A stretch of 7,475 bases of DNA from the NCBI GenBank assembly GCA_018262385.1, contig JAGSPQ010000153.1, positions 1 to 7,475 on the forward strand, read 5' to 3'. Numbering within the stretch: the first letter of the stretch is position 1; each line of letters opens with the position of its first letter. Shown here piece after piece: positions 1 through 4,263 of the stretch. The DNA is from Myxococcaceae bacterium. GTDB lineage: Bacteria > Myxococcota > Myxococcia > Myxococcales > Myxococcaceae. The notes beneath the pieces are model-generated. The model ran no database searches and was not told the DNA's origin. It worked only from the letters and a program-made list of their open reading frames with translations. A program made the translations under genes and the position numbers.

Positions 1-284
1 TTGCCGCCCACCAGGTGCTCCGCGACGATCTGCTCCACGTCGCCTTTGGTCACCCCGCCGTACCAGACCCCTTCCGGGTAGACGACCACCGTGCAGCCCC
101 GCTCGCAGGCGTCGAGGCAGCCGGCCTTGTTGATCCGCATCCCCTTCACTCCGCGGGCGTCCAGCGCCTGCTTGAAGGCCAGCGGCAGCTCCTCCGAGCC
201 CTTCGCCGAGCAGCTCCCCTTCGGGTTGTTCGGCTCGCGCAGGTTGGTGCAGACGAAGAGGTGTCGTTCAAAAGGCGGGGGCAT
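1..284 (-). CDS. Thioredoxin-like [2Fe-2S] ferredoxin domain protein (partial, C-terminus outside window)
   Basis: Reading the minus strand from ATG at 284-282 gives 94 codons without a stop to the window edge. Seen: an N-terminal motif CTNLREPNNPKGSC (C12, C25), then GCLDACERGC (C56, C60, C64), then VVVYPEGVWYGGVT and a helix EQIVAEHLVGG. Established: thioredoxin-fold [2Fe-2S] ferredoxins bind the cluster with four Cys in a C-x12-C ... C-x3-C arrangement, with the late pair about 30 residues on. C12/C25/C56/C60 fit, and the Y-P-(E/D)-G-x-W-Y strand is typical. Soluble and cytoplasmic, since there is no signal peptide; the redox partner is unknown. Start choice: an ATG at 291 is in another frame and stops within 8 codons, and no strong Shine-Dalgarno is visible. 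The family is usually about 100 residues, so little is missing unless it is fused to another domain. It is divergent from nrdJ; a direct role in reducing NrdJ is speculation. Confidence 0.88.
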   Translation of the reverse strand, partial: MPPPFERHLFVCTNLREPNNPKGSCSAKGSEELPLAFKQALDARGVKGMRINKAGCLDACERGCTVVVYPEGVWYGGVTKGDVEQIVAEHLVGG

Positions 285-306
285 CGCGCATTTCTACTCG
301 GCGGCT

Positions 307-417
307 GTTGCTGATGGTGCGGAAAGCGCAAAACGCCTTCCCCGGGCTGAAAACCGGCTCCGGATCGCTCGCCTCGCAGGGAAAGCTGATCACCCTTTCA
401 CCCGCACACTCAGCAAC
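307..417. repeat. Large imperfect inverted repeat enclosing smaller hairpins; candidate structured RNA
   Basis: Seen: GTTGCTGA (307-314) pairs perfectly with TCAGCAAC (410-417). After a 2x2 mismatch, GTGCGG (317-322) pairs with CCGCAC (402-407), giving 14 pairs closing a region of about 111 nt. Inside, on the plus strand, are GGAA-A-GCG / CGC-C-TTCC with loop CAAAA (321-341), CCGG/CCGG with loop GCTGAAAA (342-357), and AGGG/CCCT (378-381 with 393-396) or the alternative GAAAG/CTTTC. The first inner hairpin shares G321 and G322 with the closing stem. This looks like a multi-branched RNA. A-rich loops on the plus strand favour that strand as the RNA, but on the minus strand it would be the 5' leader of the ferredoxin gene. 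I recognise no known family (not SRP, cobalamin, TPP, SAM or glycine riboswitch). The pairing is certain as sequence; the RNA function is inferred. Confidence 0.5.
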
Positions 418-430
418 AATTGGGGTTGTT
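415..430. repeat. Small hairpin AACAA/TTGTT that competes with the large inverted repeat
   Basis: AACAA (415-419) can pair with TTGTT (426-430) around a TTGGGG loop. It shares bases 415-417 with the closing stem of the 307-417 repeat, so the two folds cannot both form completely. No T-tract follows on either strand, so it is not a canonical terminator. Confidence 0.3.
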
Positions 431-458
431 TGAAATGGCCGCACGTGAAAAGGCATGT

Positions 459-482
459 ACTGTCATTTTCCGTCCCGACAGT
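459..482. repeat. Inverted repeat ACTGTC/GACAGT
   Basis: ACTGTC (459-464) and GACAGT (477-482) form a perfect 6-bp dyad around 12 nt. It could be an operator half-site pair or a weak RNA hairpin. No regulator family can be assigned from sequence alone. Confidence 0.3.
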
Positions 483-506
483 CGGTGTGGAGGGGGTTAT
501 GTAGGT

Positions 507-530
507 CTGGGTGATCCCACCGGGATCCAG
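507..530. repeat. Hairpin-forming dyad GATCCC-ACC-GGGATC
   Basis: GATCCC (513-518) and GGGATC (522-527) form a perfect 6-bp stem with a 3-nt loop. CTG (507-509) and CAG (528-530) extend it past a 3-nt bulge. No T-run follows, so it is not a typical terminator. It could be a protein-binding palindrome or part of a structured transcript. Confidence 0.35.
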
Positions 531-556
531 GGCCGATTTGGAGCCTCGGGACCGCG

Positions 557-610
557 CTTGACCTTTCCCCCAAAGGGCCGACAGCCCCTAAATGTGGGGT
601 ATCGGTCAAG
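557..610. repeat. Nested dyads enclosing NrdR-like box 1
   Basis: Outer arms CTTGACC (557-563) and GGTCAAG (604-610) are perfectly complementary over 7 bp. Inside is a second extended dyad: CCGA (578-581) with TCGG (602-605), a small internal loop, then CCCC (585-588) with GGGG (596-599) around TAAATGT. The two stems share bases 604-605 and are mutually exclusive as RNA. As DNA, the inner palindrome coincides with the putative NrdR box at 585-600, so it is most simply read as an operator. Confidence 0.4.
585..600 (+). promoter_or_regulatory. Putative NrdR box 1
   Basis: The 16-mer CCCCTAAATGTGGGGT matches the published NrdR consensus (acaCwAtATaTwGtgt) at 10 of 16 positions by my count. It shares the core CTA-r-ATGTGG with box 2. 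Its start lies exactly 32 bp before that of box 2. NrdR is the ATP/dATP-sensing repressor of ribonucleotide reductase genes and usually binds paired boxes about three helical turns apart. The individual match is modest; pairing, spacing and position before nrdJ carry the call. Confidence 0.55.
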
Positions 611-613
611 AAT

Positions 614-641
614 TTGACACTAGATGTGGTGGATTTACGCT
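614..641 (+). promoter_or_regulatory. Candidate nrdJ promoter P1
   Basis: A perfect -35 hexamer TTGACA (614-619) is followed, after 16 bp, by TACGCT (636-641), which keeps the T1, A2 and T6 of a sigma-70 -10 element. The spacer holds NrdR-like box 2. Transcription would start near 648, giving a leader of about 190 nt that includes the 661-704 fold. The -35 is convincing; the -10 is only fair. Confidence 0.42.
617..632 (+). promoter_or_regulatory. Putative NrdR box 2, overlapping a -35 element
   Basis: ACACTAGATGTGGTGG matches the NrdR consensus at 12 of 16 positions and agrees with box 1 at 11 of 16. It overlaps the last three bases of the TTGACA hexamer at 614-619 and fills most of that promoter's spacer, so NrdR bound here would block RNA polymerase. 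The gap between the boxes is 16 bp, as expected for paired NrdR operators. NrdR itself is not encoded in this window. Confidence 0.62.
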
Positions 642-670
642 TGACACATGAACGACGCAAACGGTACAAG
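641..670 (+). promoter_or_regulatory. Candidate nrdJ promoter P2
   Basis: A second perfect TTGACA (641-646), part of a TTGACAC direct repeat with the one at 614, precedes TACAAG (665-670; 4 of 6 to TATAAT) by 18 bp. Transcription would start near 677, inside the 661-704 dyad, so a P2 transcript would lack the 5' half of the outer stem. P1 and P2 could be alternative promoters, or only one may be real. Confidence 0.42.
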
Positions 671-704
671 CCGACCCCTCAAGCAGGGGGCACGCAGCAA
701 CCGT
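661..704 (+). other. Foldable element in the nrdJ leader
   Basis: ACGGT (661-665) pairs with ACCGT (700-704). Within it CCCCT (675-679) pairs with AGGGG (685-689) around loop CAAGC, with unpaired purine-rich linkers of roughly 9 nt on each side (the 3' linker includes CACGCAGCA). The shape, a two-helix element with conserved-looking internal loops, resembles a small regulatory RNA domain. I could not match it to a cobalamin, SAM or c-di-GMP riboswitch. The nesting is seen; regulatory function is inferred. Confidence 0.35.
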
Positions 705-761
705 CTGGGGGGTGGGAAGTGAACCCGGGCGCCAAAAAACCTACCTTTCGCACTTTATCTC

Positions 762-784
762 CCCTCCGGGCTGCTCCTCGAGGG
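762..784 (+). repeat. Weak hairpin in the nrdJ leader
   Basis: CCCTC (762-766) can pair with GAGGG (780-784). GGGTT (782-786) can instead pair with AACCC (722-726). These weak alternatives lie about 55 nt before the nrdJ start and could take part in leader folding, but either could be chance in G+C-rich sequence. Confidence 0.2.
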
Positions 785-826
785 TTAGCACCGTCTTCGC
801 CGCACACCCACACCGGTAGTCAATCT

Positions 827-838
827 GGAGAAGAGACA
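827..838 (+). promoter_or_regulatory. Shine-Dalgarno that fixes the nrdJ start
   Basis: GGAGAAG begins at 827. Its GGAG core ends 8 nt before ATG 839-841. This sets the start at 839 rather than at the in-frame TTG at 614, whose extra 75 codons run through the promoter and operator region and have no RBS or family similarity. Confidence 0.85.
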
Positions 839-3586
839 ATGGAAAAAGAGCTGGCCCCCAGGCAAGTGACGGTTTCCAAGGCCCCTAAGGCGTCGCCGAA
901 GAAGGTGGCGCGCGGCAGTGGACTGGCGGTCAAGCGCTACTTCACCACCCCCGGAGTCGACCCGGCCGACGAGATCGCCTGGGAAATGCGCACCGCGGGG
1001 ATCCAGGGCGAAGACGGCAAGATCGTCTTCGAGCAGAAGAACATCGAGGTCCCGAAGTCCTGGTCGATGCTGGCCACCAACGTCGTCGCCTCGAAGTACT
1101 TCCGCGGCACCCCCGGCACCCCCGAGCGCGAGTCCTCGGTGCGCAAGCTGATTGCCCGGGTGGTCGACACCATCACCCGCTGGGGTGAGCAGGGCGGCTA
1201 CTTCCTCGCCGAGGGCGACAAGCTCTCCTTCCACGCCGAGCTGACCCACCTGCTGCTGCGGCAGAAGGTCGCCTTCAACTCGCCCGTCTGGTTCAACGTC
1301 GGAGTCGAAGAGCACCCGCAGTGCAGCGCGTGCTTCATCAACTCGGTCGAGGACTCGATGGACTCGATCCTCACCCTCGCCAAGACCGAGGGGATGCTCT
1401 TCAAGTACGGCTCGGGCACCGGCAGCAACCTCTCGTCGATCCGCTCCTCGCGCGAGCTGCTCGCCGGCGGCGGCACCGCCTCCGGCCCGGTCAGCTTCAT
1501 GAAGGGCTTCGATGCGTTCGCCGGCGTGATCAAGTCGGGCGGCAAGACCCGCCGCGCGGCGAAGATGGTGATCCTCAACGCCGAGCACCCCGACATCCTC
1601 GACTTCATCCGCTGCAAGTCGACCGAAGAGAAGAAGGCGTGGGCGCTGATCCAGGCCGGCTACGACTCGTCGTTCAACGGCGCGGCCTACTCGTCGATCT
1701 TCTTCCAGAACTCCAACAACTCGGTGCGCGTCACCGACGAGTTCATGAAGGCGGTCGCCGAAGACAAGCCGTGGACCACCCGCGCGGTGAAGGACGGCCG
1801 CGAGATGGACACCCACTCGGCGCGCGGGCTGTTCCGCGAGATCGCCGAGGCGACCCACCTGTGCGGCGATCCGGGCCTGCAGTTCGACACCACGATCAAC
1901 GCCTGGCACACCTGCGCCGGCACCGCGCGGATCAACGCCAGCAACCCGTGCAGCGAGTACATGTTCCTCGACGACACCGCCTGCAACCTGGCGTCGCTGA
2001 ACCTGATGCACTTCCAGACCATCGACGGGGAGTTCGACGTCGAGGCGTTCAAGCACGCGGTCGACGTCACCCTGCTCGGCCAGGAGATCGTGGTCGGCTT
2101 CTCGAAGTACCCGACCCCGAAGATCACCCAGAACTCGATCGACTACCGCCCCCTGGGCCTGGGCTACGCCAACCTCGGCGCGCTGCTGATGGCCACCGGG
2201 CTGCCCTACGACTCGGAGGAAGGCCGCAACTACGCCGGCGCCGTCACCTCGCTGATGGGCGGCCAGGCCTACCTGACCTCGTCGAAGATCGCCGAGCGGA
2301 TGGGGACCTTCACCGGCTACATCGGCAACGAGCAGCCGATGCTGAGCGTGATCCGCAAGCACCGCAAGGCCGCCTACCAGCTGCACGACCTCGGCGTCGG
2401 CAACGCCCTGTGGGAAGCGCAGAAGGGCGTGTGGGACGAGGCGCTCCAGGCCGGTGAGCAGCACGGCTTCCGCAACAGCCAGGTCACCGTGCTCGCTCCC
2501 ACCGGCACGATCGGCTTCATGATGGACTGCGACACCACCGGCATCGAGCCGGACATCGCGCTGATCAAGTACAAGAAGCTGGTCGGCGGCGGGATGCTGA
2601 AGATCGTCAACAACACCGTGCCGCCCGCGCTGGCCAAGCTCGGCTACTCGTCCGCCGAGGCCGAGGCGATCGTCAACTACCTCGACAAGAACGAGACGAT
2701 CGAAGGCGCGCCCGGCCTCAAGGACGCCCACCTGCCGGTCTTCGACTGCGCCTTCAAGCCGTCGAAGGGGACCCGCACCATCGGCTTCCTCGGCCACCTG
2801 AAGATGATGGGCGCCTGCCAGCCCTTCCTCTCCGGCGCGATCTCCAAGACGGTCAACCTCCCCACCGAGGCCACCGTCGAAGACATCGAGCAGGCGTACA
2901 TGGAGGCCTGGCGCCTGGGGCTGAAGGCGGTCGCGGTCTACCGCGACGGCTGCAAGCGCAGCCAGCCGCTCAACACCTCCAAGGGCGAAGTGGCGAAGGT
3001 CGAGACCACCACGATCATCGAGCGGATCGCGCGCAAGCGGCTGCCCGACGAGCGCAAGGCGATCACCCACAAGTTCTCGATCGGCGGCCACGAGGGCTAC
3101 CTCACCGTCGGGATGTACGACGACGGCACCCCGGGTGAGCTCTTCATCACGATGGCGAAAGAAGGCAGCACGGTCTCGGGGCTGATGGACTCGTTCGCCA
3201 CCGCGATCTCGCTCTCCTTCCAGTACGGCGTTCCGCTCAAGGTGCTGGTCGACAAGTTCACCCACATGCGGTTCGAGCCCTCGGGCTTCACCGGCAACCC
3301 GAACCTGCCGATCGCCAAGTCGATCACCGACTACATCTTCCGGTGGCTGGCGCAGAAGTTCCTCCCCACCGAGGTCGAGCAGACCGAGGCCGAGGCGACC
3401 GTGGCGGCCAGCACAGTGCGGGAGCCGCTGGCTTCTCCGCCTCCGGCCACCAGCTCGGCCGCCTCGCGCCAGGCGTTCTTGAACCAGGCCGACGCTCCGC
3501 CCTGCCACGTGTGCGGGACGATCACGGTGCGCAACGGCGCTTGCTACAAGTGCCACAACTGCGGCGCCACCAGCGGCTGCAGCTAG
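839..3586 (+). CDS. nrdJ: Class II (adenosylcobalamin-dependent) ribonucleoside-diphosphate reductase
   Basis: A 915-residue cytoplasmic enzyme that makes deoxyribonucleotides by radical chemistry started from coenzyme B12, so it needs neither oxygen nor an NrdB subunit. Seen in order: a basic variable N-terminus (1-27); GLAVKRYFTTPGVDP (28-42), typical of the family; FNSPVWFN (146-153); CSACF (C162, C165), holding one of the redox Cys; YGSGTGSN (190-197); the active-site loop NPCSE (N369, C371 radical Cys, E373) followed by C382 in DDTACNLASLNL, the likely redox partner; the phosphate-binding PTGT (554-557); a TSCPD domain from about 734 to 850; a Pro/Ala/Ser linker; and a Cys-rich tail with CHVCG (C889, C892), CYKCHNCG (C902, C905, C908) and C914, likely used for reactivation by thioredoxin or for metal binding. 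Length is normal and all key residues are present. No N-terminal ATP-cone is evident. Monocistronic, ending at the 3749 terminator; probably NrdR-regulated. Confidence 0.97.
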   Translation: MEKELAPRQVTVSKAPKASPKKVARGSGLAVKRYFTTPGVDPADEIAWEMRTAGIQGEDGKIVFEQKNIEVPKSWSMLATNVVASKYFRGTPGTPERESSVRKLIARVVDTITRWGEQGGYFLAEGDKLSFHAELTHLLLRQKVAFNSPVWFNVGVEEHPQCSACFINSVEDSMDSILTLAKTEGMLFKYGSGTGSNLSSIRSSRELLAGGGTASGPVSFMKGFDAFAGVIKSGGKTRRAAKMVILNAEHPDILDFIRCKSTEEKKAWALIQAGYDSSFNGAAYSSIFFQNSNNSVRVTDEFMKAVAEDKPWTTRAVKDGREMDTHSARGLFREIAEATHLCGDPGLQFDTTINAWHTCAGTARINASNPCSEYMFLDDTACNLASLNLMHFQTIDGEFDVEAFKHAVDVTLLGQEIVVGFSKYPTPKITQNSIDYRPLGLGYANLGALLMATGLPYDSEEGRNYAGAVTSLMGGQAYLTSSKIAERMGTFTGYIGNEQPMLSVIRKHRKAAYQLHDLGVGNALWEAQKGVWDEALQAGEQHGFRNSQVTVLAPTGTIGFMMDCDTTGIEPDIALIKYKKLVGGGMLKIVNNTVPPALAKLGYSSAEAEAIVNYLDKNETIEGAPGLKDAHLPVFDCAFKPSKGTRTIGFLGHLKMMGACQPFLSGAISKTVNLPTEATVEDIEQAYMEAWRLGLKAVAVYRDGCKRSQPLNTSKGEVAKVETTTIIERIARKRLPDERKAITHKFSIGGHEGYLTVGMYDDGTPGELFITMAKEGSTVSGLMDSFATAISLSFQYGVPLKVLVDKFTHMRFEPSGFTGNPNLPIAKSITDYIFRWLAQKFLPTEVEQTEAEATVAASTVREPLASPPPATSSAASRQAFLNQADAPPCHVCGTITVRNGACYKCHNCGATSGCS

Positions 3587-3601
3587 AAGATCCGACTTTG
3601 A

Positions 3602-3642
3602 AGTGACCGGCTTGTGGTGGCCCACCCATCCAAGCCCTCACT
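3602..3642 (+). other. Stem-loop directly after the nrdJ stop codon
   Basis: AGTGA (3602-3606) pairs with TCACT (3638-3642). After a small internal loop GGCTTG (3609-3614) pairs with CAAGCC (3631-3636), and GGTG (3616-3619) with CACC (3623-3626) closes a 3-nt loop. The 15 pairs begin 15 nt after the stop. No T-tract follows, so this is not the terminator. It may protect the mRNA 3' end or belong to a structured 3' UTR or small RNA. Confidence 0.5.
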
Positions 3643-3743
3643 GCGCAGATCCAGGAGAAGCACGCCGGAGGGATGCAGCTCGACGGTCTGGACGGGGCTA
3701 AGCGAAGAGCGCCCTGTCACTCCGCAGAAATCTCCAGGGAGGG
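3638..3743 (+). repeat. Imperfect direct repeat in the nrdJ 3' UTR
   Basis: TCACTGCGCAGA (3638-3649) recurs as TCACTCCGCAGA (3717-3728), with 11 of 12 identical. Each copy is followed within a few bases by TC-CAGG and a G/A-rich run, so the similarity spans about 20 nt per copy at a distance of 79 bp. The first TCACT is the 3' arm of the 3602-3642 stem, and the second copy could replace it in pairing with AGTGA. Function unknown. Confidence 0.35.
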
Positions 3744-3748
3744 GAACC

Positions 3749-3781
3749 AGCAGCTCCGGGGAAACCTGGAGCTGCTTTTTT
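3749..3781 (+). terminator. Strong intrinsic terminator of nrdJ
   Basis: AGCAGCTCC (3749-3757) and GGAGCTGCT (3768-3776) are perfectly complementary. GGG (3758-3760) and CCT (3765-3767) extend the stem to 12 pairs (one G-T) capped by a GAAA tetraloop, and TTTTTT (3776-3781) follows. This is a textbook rho-independent terminator on the plus strand, 160 nt after the nrdJ stop. Its T-tract lies next to the stop codon of the convergent TPR-like gene. For minus-strand transcription the hairpin has no trailing T-run, so it would stabilise RNA at best. Confidence 0.93.
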
Positions 3782-3782
3782 A

Positions 3783-4256
3783 TTACCGGCCGCCGTCCGG
3801 CCGAGCGATCAGCGCCTTCAGCGCCAGCGCGTCCTCGTTCTTCGGGTCGACGATCAGCACCTCGCCCAGCAGCTTCTTCGCCTTCTCCAGCTCGCCCCCC
3901 TGGTTGGCGGTGCGGGCGTAGTGGAGCGGCGTCTCGACGTACTTCCGGTAGACCACCCCGGTCAGCTTCCCCTGCGCCTTGGGCGAGATCTTCCGATCCC
4001 ACTCGAGGAAGGCCTTCGCCTCCTCCACCGTCAGCGTCTCCCGCTTCGGCAACAGGAACTCGTACTCCACCAGCATCGGGAAGAGCGGCTTGCACTTCAC
4101 CGCGTCGGTCTTCAGCCCCGCCCGCGCCACGTCCACCGCCCGGCGCAGGTCCCCGGCGAGGAAGTAGAGGATCGCCATGTCCGAGGCGGGAGGCCCGGTC
4201 GGCTTCTCCCCTTCCGGGGCGGCGCACAGCAACAGCAGGCACAGAGCGGTCGTCAT
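3783..4256 (-). CDS. Small secreted TPR-like protein, downstream partner of the sugar transferase
   Basis: 157 residues. I recognise no specific family. Seen: a short hydrophobic N-terminus (residues 3-13, Leu/Cys/Ala) lacking the usual positive residues, followed by a Pro/Glu/Gly stretch (14-24), suggesting a weak or atypical signal peptide. C6 and C11 do not sit in a standard lipobox. Residues 26-48 (DMAILYFLAGDLRRAVDVA...) and 119-150 (GGELEKAKKLLGEVLIVDPKNEDALALKALI) look like TPR helix pairs; the D-P-x-N-x-x-A ending is typical of TPR units. The middle (60-110) is less repeat-like. The start ATG at 4256 lies 7 nt after the stop of the sugar transferase, whose TAG overlaps a possible TAGG ribosome site, so the genes are probably co-transcribed and translationally coupled. 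Likely role: a scaffold or accessory protein of envelope glycan export or assembly. That rests on context only. Confidence 0.72.
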   Translation of the reverse strand: MTTALCLLLLCAAPEGEKPTGPPASDMAILYFLAGDLRRAVDVARAGLKTDAVKCKPLFPMLVEYEFLLPKRETLTVEEAKAFLEWDRKISPKAQGKLTGVVYRKYVETPLHYARTANQGGELEKAKKLLGEVLIVDPKNEDALALKALIARPDGGR

Positions 4257-4263
4257 GGTTTGC

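Larger units (their letters stand above)
285..838. other. Long non-coding divergent regulatory region between the ferredoxin gene and nrdJ
   Basis: About 550 bp with no credible gene. Short open frames here have mixed third-position bases, unlike the G/C-ending codons of the neighbours, and match no family I recognise. Going left to right it holds a large inverted repeat (307-417), a competing hairpin (415-430), dyads at 459-482 and 507-530, a nested dyad at 557-610, two NrdR-like boxes (585-600, 617-632), two TTGACA hexamers (614, 641) and a leader that can fold at 661-704. It is far longer than two divergent promoters need, so it is likely a dense regulatory or RNA-producing segment. Confidence 0.75.

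Noticed and set aside
307..417. Transposon terminal inverted repeats or a MITE
   Set aside because: No flanking target-site duplication was found and the arms enclose only about 80 bp of further hairpins. An RNA-type fold fits better, although a copy-number search was not possible.
268..456. A 62-codon minus-strand frame overlapping the ferredoxin start, considered as a leader peptide
   Set aside because: Mixed third-position bases unlike local genes, no ribosome site seen, and it runs through the inverted repeat. No attenuation features such as codon runs are present.
659..735. c-di-GMP-I (GEMM) or SAM riboswitch, suggested by GACGCAAAC and GCAACCG
   Set aside because: The conserved ligand-binding helices and junction order of these classes are not present.
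614..838. 75-codon N-terminal extension of nrdJ from a TTG at 614
   Set aside because: It crosses the promoter and operator region, lacks a ribosome site and has no family similarity. GGAG at 827 with ATG at 839 is the natural start.
640..838. Adenosylcobalamin riboswitch upstream of nrdJ
   Set aside because: No recognisable B12-box or conserved core; GGGAAGTGAACCC (714-726) has only a superficial resemblance.
785..3625. A 946-codon open frame on the minus strand, fully antisense to nrdJ
   Set aside because: Its product is almost all Arg, Gly, Val, His, Asp and Leu with no family resemblance, as expected for a shadow frame in G+C-rich DNA. The plus-strand NrdJ motifs are unmistakable.
3587..3748. 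6S RNA or tmRNA downstream of nrdJ
   Set aside because: No long closing stem with central bubble and no tRNA-like ends or tag frame; only local hairpins and a direct repeat are seen.
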